Source: UBA3792 sp964426415 (lineage in GTDB: Bacteria; Bacillota; Clostridia; Christensenellales; CAG-138). From it: a stretch of DNA of 40,336 nt. Both the position numbers and the translations under genes were made by a program. The stretch's first letter is position 1, and each line of letters opens with the position of its first letter. The stretch lies in contig CAYRQM010000016.1 of the NCBI GenBank assembly GCA_964426415.1, positions 1 to 40,336 on the forward strand. The letters run 5' to 3'. Below the pieces are notes generated by a model. It searched no databases. It was not told the origin of the DNA and saw nothing but the letters and a program-made list of their open reading frames with translations. Shown piece after piece: positions 22,953 to 31,134 of the stretch.

Positions 22953-25900
22953 TCAGTTTGTCGTGTACTTTGCAATCAGGGTGTCCAGCTCGCTTTGGGT
23001 CAGCCCAAACTCCTTGCGCAGCTGCTCCAACGCGATTGCGGGGCGCTTTTTCACAATCACGCGCAGGTTGTCCAGATTGCTTTTCCAAGCGCTGACCGAG
23101 CGGAACGAGCCCCACCGCGAAATCTGTCGCGCCATCTCCGTTTCGTATTCCGCTTCCATGGTGTCGATCAGCGCCAGCATCCGTTCTGAATTGAAATAGG
23201 TGCAGACCACCTCGACATAGCGTTCGACGTATTGATTGCAAAACGCATCGTTGGTGCGCAGCGCGCAGGTGATGTAAAAATAGGTGAGCGTGCCGTTGTG
23301 CGACGGCGTGCCGCCATAATCGAAATAGTGGTGCGCGATGTTGCTCTTGGAGGAACGGAACCCGAAATCCAAGTCGTACAAAATCGGACGCCAACGGATG
23401 GAATAGTCCTGCGTGCGCCAATATTTTTGGTTGAACATATCGGTGTTGCCGATGTACGTTTGGATGATGACGTAATCGATGAAATAGTCCACGTCCACCT
23501 TTTGGCAGAACGATTCATACGCCGAAGTGGAGGAAAGGTTCGCGGTCTTGGCATAGTTGAACACGGACTTCCATTCTTTGTTGTTGCCCTGCGTGGCAAT
23601 GCCGCCGTTACGCCGCACCAAGTCCACCGCGTCGGAATTTGCGCCGTAGTGCGTGGCGAGATAATCGGCGTTCAGATCCTCGTTGAAATCGTACAGCCCA
23701 TAGTACTTGCCGTTGATGTACACGGCGACGGGACGCGAATTGGACGTCTCGGCGTGCAGCCCGATGCAGGCGCGGGAAATGTAGGAATCGATGAAGCGAT
23801 AATCGTCGAAGTCCTGCCCGCCGTTGCGCAGCACCAACGCGGAAAATTTGGTGAAGTCGTACCCGTCAAAGAACGGATAATCCACCGTCTTCTGCCCATA
23901 GCTGCCGCGCAGATGGATGGAGAACGACTTTTGCGCCATGGACAGCGTGCCCTGCCCCTTTGCCTTGATGTCGGCGGGGAATGTGACGCCGATCAAGCCG
24001 TCGCTTTCGTAATAGTTGAAGTATGCCGTGCGCTCCTTGATGTCCTTGTGTTCCTTGACCCGATAGACCGCGCTGAAGTCGTCGGGCGCCATGGCAATGC
24101 ACACCACGGGCACGTCGTGCGGCGCGGTAAACAGGTAGTGATAGGTGGTGACGGCGCTGTCCAGCGTGGTGTCGCTGCACGCCATCGCACGAATGACGGT
24201 GCTTTCGGTAATGTGAATCGCGCCCGTATAGACTTTGCTCGACGCGGTGGGCATGCTGCCGTCCGTCGTGTAGGTGATGGTGGCGCCCGCCTGCAGGCTG
24301 GAGATGGTCAGATCGAACGCCGCATCGTGATAGAGCGCCGTTTCGGAGAACGTCGGCTGTCCCGCATAGGTGTTGCACAGATTGCTGCTGTTGGCTGCGC
24401 CGTGGGTTTTGGTCAGAAAGAACACGCGCTCGGTGAACGCATCCGTTTCGACGCGCCCTGCGCTCATTCCGCTCTTTTGCACGCCAGTCGCAAATACGTC
24501 CACCAGATTGCCGTTGGCGTCGGACAGAAACAGCGTCTCACCGCCGGAAGCGATGCCAAACGACGCCACCTTGCCCGTGCCGCCTGCCGATGCTTCTATC
24601 ACCACATAGTCGCCGCCCGCAACGGTAAGGTCGGGAATTTGCCAAAGCAGCAGGTTGTCCTTGTTGTCGGACAGATACCACCCGTCCAGCACAATGCGTT
24701 CGCTGCCGCCGTTGTGCAGCTCAATCCAATCGTTCTCACCGCTGCCGCGTTCGTGGATGGAGCAGACCTCAGAAATGAACACGCCGTCAGTTTGAAAAAA
24801 GCCGATTGCATCGGCTTCTTTTGTACCATGTCCGTTTGGTTCCAAAGGCGTCGGATGGCCGTAATATTCGATCGTCCCATCGTCCGCGCGCCCGACGGAT
24901 ACGTTGTCGCGCAAATCCGGTATGGAAATTTGGTCGGCAGTGTTGTCCGTCGCGCAGTAGAGAACCAGTGTTTCATCGGTAGAGAGCGAGAAATTGGCGT
25001 GCAGCTCGGCGTCCGTACGATCCTTTCCGGAAAGGAACACCAAAAGATAGCCGTGCGCGGCAATCGTCACGTCGGGAAACGCCCATGCATCCAGCTTTTC
25101 GACGTCGTCGGACAGGAAATAGCCCTGCAGGGACACCGCTTGGTCGGTGGGATTGTACAACTCGACCCAGTCGCTGCGGTCGCCGTCCGCGTCGGCAAGG
25201 CTGTAAGTGTTCTTCGCCAGCACCTCGTTGATGCGCACCGTCGTATTGCCCGTCGGCGCCTGCGGCGTCAGATCGGTGGAAGGCGATACGGGATTGGCGC
25301 TGCCCGGCGTCGCTTCCATGGTAAACGCATAGCTGCCATCGCCAAGGCGCACATAGACCGCGTCCTTTTCGGGCGTCGCGGGCACTTCGATTTTTGCGGA
25401 GAGCTTGCCGTGGGTGTCGAACAGGTACACCGTCTCGCCCGCGCTGCTGACGCCGAAGTTGACGCACACATGTCCCACGCCCGTGCAGTCGTCTTGGCAG
25501 CAATATACCAGCAGATACCCATTTGCGGGCACCACGGCGTCTTGCCCCAAGTTTGCCTTGTCGAAATCGGTTTCGTCATCGGTCAGCGCAAACCCGTCTA
25601 AGGAAATGTCGGCGGCGGTGGTGTTCTGCAGCTCCACCCAGTCGCATCCCGCACAGCCGCCGCACAGCACCGCCATCTCGTTGCGTGCGGAAATCTCGGA
25701 AAACAGGATGCCCGCCTGCGCCGAATCGGCGGTGTCCGTGTTGGCACGTTCTAATTCTTCTGCCGTGGCGTAAATCGTGGTGTCGTTGGCGGCGTTGGGC
25801 GTCGCTGTGGCACAGTAGCCATACGTTCCGTCGCTTTTGCGTGCATAGGAGGTGTCCTGCTGCAATTTGGGAATGACAAGCTCGGAAAGCACGTCTTGAT

Positions 25901-26306
25901 CGGGACTCAAAAGCGCCACGTTCTCGCCCGACGCCTTCAGAGAAAAGCCGAGATAGATGTTCCCGCCGTCGTATTGGAGCGTATCGGTCTTTTTCTCGTT
26001 GGTGGCATAGACCACCAAGTAGCCGCCCGCCGCAATGGTCACGTCGGGCATGATGAACTTTTCGGGATTTTGCAGGTCGTCCGTCAGGCAATAGCCAAAG
26101 AGCTTGATGGCGACGTCGGAACCATTGTACAGCTCGATCCAGTCGGGCGAACCGCTTTCCGGGTCCAGCAAGGTCGTCTTGTTGCTTGACATGACCTCAT
26201 TGATGACCAGTACGCCCGCCTGCGACGCCGTAAAGCACGCCGCAAAGGACGCCGCCATGGCGACCGTAAGCAGCGCGCATAGGATTCGTTTCATCCAAGA
26301 TTTCAT
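22953..26306 (-). CDS. secreted protein with four lamin-tail domains, chitobiase-like domain and CotH kinase domain
   Basis: A 1117-residue exported protein. After a signal peptide (1 to about 30, possibly a lipobox around FAAC) come four lamin-tail domains (about 32-175, 199-340, 356-490, 509-640), each with INE/ISE followed by DWxELxN and a GYxLSDD-type segment. A chitobiase/hexosaminidase C-terminal-like domain (about 655-725, TITYTTDGSMPT) and a CotH kinase domain (about 730-1060) follow, with VYINGKYYGLYDFNED and YDLDFGF. CotH of spores phosphorylates coat proteins. The ATG lies one base after the metalloprotease stop; ATG 26318 is an alternative start. Substrate and location on the surface are unknown. 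Confidence 0.88.
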   Translation of the reverse strand: MKSWMKRILCALLTVAMAASFAACFTASQAGVLVINEVMSSNKTTLLDPESGSPDWIELYNGSDVAIKLFGYCLTDDLQNPEKFIMPDVTIAAGGYLVVYATNEKKTDTLQYDGGNIYLGFSLKASGENVALLSPDQDVLSELVIPKLQQDTSYARKSDGTYGYCATATPNAANDTTIYATAEELERANTDTADSAQAGILFSEISARNEMAVLCGGCAGCDWVELQNTTAADISLDGFALTDDETDFDKANLGQDAVVPANGYLLVYCCQDDCTGVGHVCVNFGVSSAGETVYLFDTHGKLSAKIEVPATPEKDAVYVRLGDGSYAFTMEATPGSANPVSPSTDLTPQAPTGNTTVRINEVLAKNTYSLADADGDRSDWVELYNPTDQAVSLQGYFLSDDVEKLDAWAFPDVTIAAHGYLLVFLSGKDRTDAELHANFSLSTDETLVLYCATDNTADQISIPDLRDNVSVGRADDGTIEYYGHPTPLEPNGHGTKEADAIGFFQTDGVFISEVCSIHERGSGENDWIELHNGGSERIVLDGWYLSDNKDNLLLWQIPDLTVAGGDYVVIEASAGGTGKVASFGIASGGETLFLSDANGNLVDVFATGVQKSGMSAGRVETDAFTERVFFLTKTHGAANSSNLCNTYAGQPTFSETALYHDAAFDLTISSLQAGATITYTTDGSMPTASSKVYTGAIHITESTVIRAMACSDTTLDSAVTTYHYLFTAPHDVPVVCIAMAPDDFSAVYRVKEHKDIKERTAYFNYYESDGLIGVTFPADIKAKGQGTLSMAQKSFSIHLRGSYGQKTVDYPFFDGYDFTKFSALVLRNGGQDFDDYRFIDSYISRACIGLHAETSNSRPVAVYINGKYYGLYDFNEDLNADYLATHYGANSDAVDLVRRNGGIATQGNNKEWKSVFNYAKTANLSSTSAYESFCQKVDVDYFIDYVIIQTYIGNTDMFNQKYWRTQDYSIRWRPILYDLDFGFRSSKSNIAHHYFDYGGTPSHNGTLTYFYITCALRTNDAFCNQYVERYVEVVCTYFNSERMLALIDTMEAEYETEMARQISRWGSFRSVSAWKSNLDNLRVIVKKRPAIALEQLRKEFGLTQSELDTLIAKYTTN

Positions 26307-26307
26307 T

Positions 26308-28377
26308 TCAAGCCTCATTTCCCAGCCCGATGCACCGACGCAAAATGCGCGTCGCGTCCACGGCTGTTACACTGTTGTCGTTGGTCATATCGGCACAGGC
26401 ACGCTGCACCGCGTTCAAATAGTGGAGTCCCGCGACGCCGCGCAAGAGCAGCGCCGCGTCTGCCGCCGTGACTGCCCCGTCCAAATCGACGTCGCCCAAG
26501 TGCAGCCGCACGGGCACCCAAGTGGGTCGTGCAAACGATGCGTGGGAAAAGTACGCAGGCGCATAGTAGCCCAGCTTGGACAGGTAGGAATTGTACAGAA
26601 TCGCCGAATCGTTGAGCCCGTCGTACTGCAGCCGCGCCGTGCCGTCATCAAACCGCCGCCATGTCAGATAGGACGGCGTCTCGGAGATGGATAGCTGGTT
26701 GGACAACGGGGACACGCGTCCCAAATAGAACGTGCCTGCCGCCGTGTCGTAGGAGGCGGTGAAGCCGTTTTGCGCGTCGCCCGCGATCTGATACACGGCG
26801 CTCTTTACCAATTCAACATTGACCGCACCGTCCGTAATCCAAGCGGTATCGAACGCCGTCAGCGGCAGATACCCCTCCTGTGCGGGAAGCTGCAACAGCG
26901 CTTTGGTCTCGTTGTCGTAGGTGACGGTCAGCACATAGAACCCGCTTTCGGGCGCCGTGACTTGGTACGAACCAACGATTGCGCCATCCTTGACGCCGAC
27001 AAAGAGCAGTCCTGCATCCGCGTCGCACGGAACGGAAAACGCGCCGTCCGCAACGGCAAGCACCAAGGCGCCGCCGCCTTCGATTTTGTCGCCCGTGCCC
27101 GTATAGAGAGGGAACGATGCCGTTTGTCCGATGGACAGCAGCCCGCTTTGCTCATTTGTGAGCAGCGCAAGCCGCATCGCCAAATTGAGCCGTGAAAGCA
27201 ACTGCTCTGCCGCGCTGCCAAGCGCCGCTTCCGTCGCTTCGGAAAACGGAAATTGCTCAAATAGAGCAACTTTCAGCGCGTCGGGCAGGATGGAAGCGAG
27301 CGCCTTGGCGTCGGTGAGCGAATCGTTTTCGGTCGCCGTGCGCCAGTAGGTGAGATACGCGGCAAACACCGTGTCGTCCGTCTGTCCTTTTAGGTATTCT
27401 GTGAACAGAAACGAAGCGCCATACGCGCCGATGTCGGCGGAAGAAGTGAGAAAATGACAGAGGCTTTGCCCGTTTTTGATGCGCGGCGAAGCGGCAAACG
27501 ATGTGAGATAGCCTTGTTCCGCCACCGAGCCCGCGTAGCAAAGCTCCTCCGCCTGCATGGCGCAGCCCTCGTTGTACCACAGCCCCGTGCGCGTCTCCTT
27601 GCCCAAAAGCCCATCGTTTGCGGGCGATTCCAAGATGGCGGTCATTTGGATGAGGTGCTGGAACTCGTGCGCCACCGTGCAGTACACCGTCTGCATGTCG
27701 GTTTTGATGGTGGTGTTGATGTTGACGATGGGCAGGCTGTTGTACGCCGCCGCATCGTCTGGGTCAATCACGGCGATCTCCTCCGCCGTGTACAGGTCGT
27801 AGGTGTCGAAGAAGCCGCAAACGGAATTGCTGCTCATTTGGTAGGTGACGATGTTGATTTTGCCATCGCCCGCCAAATCGCGGAACGCGCCAAACGAAGC
27901 GGTATCGGTGGGATAGATGACATTTTCGAACTGCGTGACGATCTCTTCCGCTTGGGACGTGGAGAACGCGCCGCTGTTCGTCGGATCGCTCCAAAGGCTG
28001 CAATGATCGCCGCTTGCCAACAGCGTGAAGGTTCTTTGATCGTATTGCCCCGAAGTCAGATTGGTGCAAACCCAAAACTGCCGCGTTTCGAGCGCGCCGT
28101 CCTTGTGCGGCGTCTCGTTTTGAGCGTTGCCCATTTGGTGCAGACCCGCCGTATAGGATTCGAACGATGCAGGTTCGGGAACGGTCGTGATACTTTTCGT
28201 TTGAGGCAGCGTGCCCGAAAAGAGCTTGTTGGGCGCGTCGTCGGAATAGGAAAGCGGGTTGTAAATCAGAACGTGATCCACGTCGGAAAACGTCGCCAAG
28301 CCCTCTGCTTGCGTGCAGCAAGGGAGCAGCGTCAGCGACATAATTATGCCCAACAGGATCGACACCGTTCTTTTCAT
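26308..28377 (-). CDS. secreted HEFQH metalloprotease with C-terminal dockerin
   Basis: A 689-residue exported protein. After a signal peptide (about 1-24, possible lipobox LLPC) comes a zinc protease domain with VAHEFQHLIQM (His237, Glu238, His241) and a probable third ligand in the NEGCAMQAEE segment, as in M30-type peptidases. The middle half looks beta-rich with no recognised family. Residues 627-689 form a type I dockerin: two calcium-binding repeats, GDVDLDGAVTAADAALLLR and ADMTNDNSVTAVDATRILR. A dockerin implies attachment to a cohesin-bearing scaffold, and none is encoded in this window. It starts an operon with the CotH protein. GGAGG precedes ATG 28377. Confidence 0.87.
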   Translation of the reverse strand: MKRTVSILLGIIMSLTLLPCCTQAEGLATFSDVDHVLIYNPLSYSDDAPNKLFSGTLPQTKSITTVPEPASFESYTAGLHQMGNAQNETPHKDGALETRQFWVCTNLTSGQYDQRTFTLLASGDHCSLWSDPTNSGAFSTSQAEEIVTQFENVIYPTDTASFGAFRDLAGDGKINIVTYQMSSNSVCGFFDTYDLYTAEEIAVIDPDDAAAYNSLPIVNINTTIKTDMQTVYCTVAHEFQHLIQMTAILESPANDGLLGKETRTGLWYNEGCAMQAEELCYAGSVAEQGYLTSFAASPRIKNGQSLCHFLTSSADIGAYGASFLFTEYLKGQTDDTVFAAYLTYWRTATENDSLTDAKALASILPDALKVALFEQFPFSEATEAALGSAAEQLLSRLNLAMRLALLTNEQSGLLSIGQTASFPLYTGTGDKIEGGGALVLAVADGAFSVPCDADAGLLFVGVKDGAIVGSYQVTAPESGFYVLTVTYDNETKALLQLPAQEGYLPLTAFDTAWITDGAVNVELVKSAVYQIAGDAQNGFTASYDTAAGTFYLGRVSPLSNQLSISETPSYLTWRRFDDGTARLQYDGLNDSAILYNSYLSKLGYYAPAYFSHASFARPTWVPVRLHLGDVDLDGAVTAADAALLLRGVAGLHYLNAVQRACADMTNDNSVTAVDATRILRRCIGLGNEA

Positions 28378-28399
28378 TCCAACCTCCGAAATCATAAGC

Positions 28400-28428
28400 A
28401 TTGTATCATGTTTTCGTACAAATGAAAA
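28400..28428 (-). promoter_or_regulatory. promoter of the metalloprotease/CotH operon
   Basis: TTTTCA (28423-28428), a 17-base spacer and TACAAT (28400-28405) on the minus strand. Confidence 0.65.
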
Positions 28429-28465
28429 GGTGGCGAACGCAAAATCTTTGTAAGAAGCGTATGAA

Positions 28466-28493
28466 CGCAAAGGGCAGCACCGAAGCGCTGCCC
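28466..28493 (-). terminator. terminator after the sortase gene
   Basis: The stem GGGCAGCGC-TTCG-GTGCTGCCC (with one G-U pair) and a UUCG loop is followed on the minus strand by TTTGCGTT. The U-tract is weak, but the position right after the sortase gene supports it. Confidence 0.7.
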
Positions 28494-28529
28494 GTGGTAC
28501 GATGTGTTCAACGGCAACCGCCGCAAAAA

Positions 28530-29333
28530 TCAGTTTTGACGCAGTCCCAGCACCACCTCGCGCCCGTTGGCATACGCCACACGGTTGCAGGTGACCAAAC
28601 AGACGACTTCGCTGTTTTCGTCGAAGGTGAACGATTCGTCGGTGCGGAACGCGGACGCGCTGTACAGCCCTTCCAAGAATGCGACATAGTCGTCCATCTC
28701 GGTGTCCATAAACGACGCGTATTCCGCATCGATATCCACGATGAACGTGGAGAAGATGCGATAGGTGCGCACCTCGTCGCCGTAGGTATAGGTGAACGTG
28801 GGCGTTGCCTCGAAGAAGGTGCGGTCGGAGAAGCTGTGCAGCGGCGCGAACATGCTGCCGTCCTTCATGGCGTGACCGAACAGAACAAGGTACTTGTCCG
28901 TTGGCGCGCAGTTCTCGTATAGATAGATGGCGCCATAGTCGCTGCGGGTGCGGGACGGGCTGTGGTTGATGTAAAAATTGTTGCCCGCATACAGCACCGG
29001 ATAGGCGATGGTGGTGTTGGGCACGTCGATCCAGCCGATTACGTCGTCGTTCATGGCGCGATACGCCTCGTAGGTCAGCTTGGGTTCGGGCGTGGCGTCC
29101 GTGTCGGGGTCGTTATAAAGCCCGTTCGCGTTGGGCGTCTCCCCCGCCTCGTCCGATGCGTCAGGCAGGCGGGTGGGAAGCGGCGCGCCGTCCACAGCGG
29201 ACGATTGCCCGTCCTGTATCACCGTGGACGAGCCGTTCTCGGCGTTATCGGCAGGCGTTTGGGATGGTGTGCAGCTGCAGCCCGCGGCAAACAGCATCCC
29301 CAAGCAAAGCAGAATGCAAATGGCTTGTTTCAT
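28530..29333 (-). CDS. srtB: class B sortase with lipoprotein-type signal
   Basis: A 267-residue transpeptidase. Catalytic residues are visible: His154 (LFGHAMKDGSMFAPL), Cys249 (LVTCN) and Arg258 (ANGREVV), as in sortase B. Sortase B usually attaches haem-binding proteins or, in Clostridia, pilus or spore proteins to peptidoglycan. Unusually the N-terminus has a lipobox (FAAGC, Cys19) and a long low-complexity linker (about 20-85) rather than a plain membrane anchor. The ATG overlaps the hflX stop by four bases, so it is translationally coupled to housekeeping genes. No obvious sorting-motif substrate is seen in this window. Confidence 0.88.
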   Translation of the reverse strand: MKQAICILLCLGMLFAAGCSCTPSQTPADNAENGSSTVIQDGQSSAVDGAPLPTRLPDASDEAGETPNANGLYNDPDTDATPEPKLTYEAYRAMNDDVIGWIDVPNTTIAYPVLYAGNNFYINHSPSRTRSDYGAIYLYENCAPTDKYLVLFGHAMKDGSMFAPLHSFSDRTFFEATPTFTYTYGDEVRTYRIFSTFIVDIDAEYASFMDTEMDDYVAFLEGLYSASAFRTDESFTFDENSEVVCLVTCNRVAYANGREVVLGLRQN

Positions 29334-31129
29334 GGTTCTTCCTCCTTTTGCTGCGGCTTGCGTCCCAACGCGTTTTGCAGCAGGTACAATTTGCTTTCCT
29401 CCAGCATGGCAACCACATGGGTGCCGTCCGCTTCGTGCGATTCGGACAGAATCGTGCCCGTTTCACGCAGCGTGCGCATGGCGTCGTATTTTTCGTAGGG
29501 AATCACCAGCTCCACCCGCTGTTGGGCATGGTTGAGCTGTGTTTCGATGGCGGTTTGCAGCGCGGCAAGGCCCGTGCCGCTCTGTGCGCTGATGGCGTAT
29601 GCGTCACGGCGTTTGCGCGGCGCCGCATCGGCAAGGTCGCACTTGTTGTACACCTCAATGCATGGCGTATCCGCCGCGCCAAGCTCGGCAAGCACCTGCT
29701 CCACCACGCGCATCTGTACGTCGTAATAGGGGCAGGCGGCGTCCACCACATGCAAAATCAAGTCGGCGTCGCGCACCTCGTCCAGCGTGGAGCGGAACGC
29801 CTGAATCAGCTCATGCGGCAGCTTGTTGATGAACCCGACCGTGTCGGACAGCATACATTCCGTGCCGTTTGGCAGCACCAGCCGCCGCACCACGGGGTCG
29901 AGCGTGGCAAAGAGCTTGTCCTCCGCCAACACGCAGCTGTCGGAAAGCGTGTTCAAAAGCGTGCTCTTGCCCGCGTTCGTATAGCCGACAAGCGCCACCA
30001 GCGGCGTCGCTTTGCGCTTTCTGGCTTCGCGTCGCAGCCCGCGCTGCTTGTCGATCTCTGCAAGCTCCTGCTGCAGCTCAAACACGCGCCGACGGATGCG
30101 GCGGCGGTCGATCTCTAACTTTTTTTCGCCGGGGCCGCGCATCCCAACGCCCGACGAACCTTGCCGCGACATGGCGACGCCTGCGCCCAAAAGACGCGGG
30201 AGCCGATATTGCAGCTGTGCCAATTCGACCTGCAGCTTGCCTTCCCGCGACGTGGCACGGGTGGCGAAGATGTCCAAGATGAGCATGGTGCGATCCACCA
30301 CGGGCGCGCCCAAAATTTCTTCCAAGTTGCGAATTTGGATGGCGGTCAGCTCGTCGTCGAACAGGAACACGTCCGCTTCCGTGGCGCTGCCAATCAAGCG
30401 CAGCTCGTCCGCTTTGCCCGAACCGACATAGGTGCCGTTGTCTACGGGACGCTTGCGCTGCCGTTCGATGTGTACAACCTGCACGCCCGCCGCATCGGCA
30501 AGCGCTTTGAGCTCCTCCAGCGTGTCGTAGCCCTCGTTGTTGTCGATGCCCACCAGCACCGCGCGTTCCGGCTCGCTTTGGGTCACCGCATAGGTGGGCG
30601 CCTTGAGGCGATTGTCCGCTTCGACAATGGAGTCCAAAAGCCTGCTTTGGGGCAATCGGTCGTAGCGCATCGGGCCATAAAGGACGGGCTTTCGTTCCGT
30701 GCCCTCCATCTCGCCCACAAAGCTCGCATACACGCTGGTGGGGACGCCATCGCGCACGCCCACCGCAACCATGCTGTCCAGCCGCATGGAATTGAGCGTA
30801 CCAAGGTCGACATCGGACAGGAAGCCGCTGCCGTTGGGATGGGTGTGAATGCAGCGCACGCCGCACAAGCGGTCGATGTTGCGCACCAACCGCATTTCGG
30901 GCATGGAAACCGTGCTGGCGTCGCCGATGGAGACGTCGGCAATGCTGCCGCCGCGGGTGATATACACCGAAATTTCACGCCCGATTCGCCCCGTAAAGGC
31001 CGCCAAGCTTTCGAGCAGCTCCCGCGAAACGAACACGCCGCTGATTTGGGTCTGTTCGTACAGGGCGCGCATCTCTTCCAAGATGCTGTCGCGGACGCCC
31101 GCGACGTTTCCGTTAATCTTCTTTTCCAT
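29330..31129 (-). CDS. hflX: GTPase HflX with N-terminal JAMM-like extension
   Basis: A 599-residue ribosome-associated GTPase, about 170 residues longer than the short HflX proteins. The HflX domain begins near residue 190. Motifs are VGYTNAGKST (G1), DTVGFI (G3) and NKCD (G4), preceded by the GSSGVGMRGPGE element. HflX splits stalled 70S ribosomes. The N-terminal extension carries HTHPNGSGFLSDVD (95-108), matching the JAMM/Mov34 metalloprotease pattern HxHx7SxxD. In frame with the operon: nnrE/nnrD ends five bases upstream and sortase B overlaps downstream. Confidence 0.9.
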   Translation of the reverse strand: MEKKINGNVAGVRDSILEEMRALYEQTQISGVFVSRELLESLAAFTGRIGREISVYITRGGSIADVSIGDASTVSMPEMRLVRNIDRLCGVRCIHTHPNGSGFLSDVDLGTLNSMRLDSMVAVGVRDGVPTSVYASFVGEMEGTERKPVLYGPMRYDRLPQSRLLDSIVEADNRLKAPTYAVTQSEPERAVLVGIDNNEGYDTLEELKALADAAGVQVVHIERQRKRPVDNGTYVGSGKADELRLIGSATEADVFLFDDELTAIQIRNLEEILGAPVVDRTMLILDIFATRATSREGKLQVELAQLQYRLPRLLGAGVAMSRQGSSGVGMRGPGEKKLEIDRRRIRRRVFELQQELAEIDKQRGLRREARKRKATPLVALVGYTNAGKSTLLNTLSDSCVLAEDKLFATLDPVVRRLVLPNGTECMLSDTVGFINKLPHELIQAFRSTLDEVRDADLILHVVDAACPYYDVQMRVVEQVLAELGAADTPCIEVYNKCDLADAAPRKRRDAYAISAQSGTGLAALQTAIETQLNHAQQRVELVIPYEKYDAMRTLRETGTILSESHEADGTHVVAMLEESKLYLLQNALGRKPQQKEEEP

Positions 31130-31134
31130 AACCG

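Noticed and set aside
23232..25601. A 789-residue plus-strand frame opposite the CotH gene
   Set aside because: It is a shadow of the GC-rich minus-strand gene; it lacks domain similarity, has a Val/Arg/His-rich composition and no ribosome-binding site.
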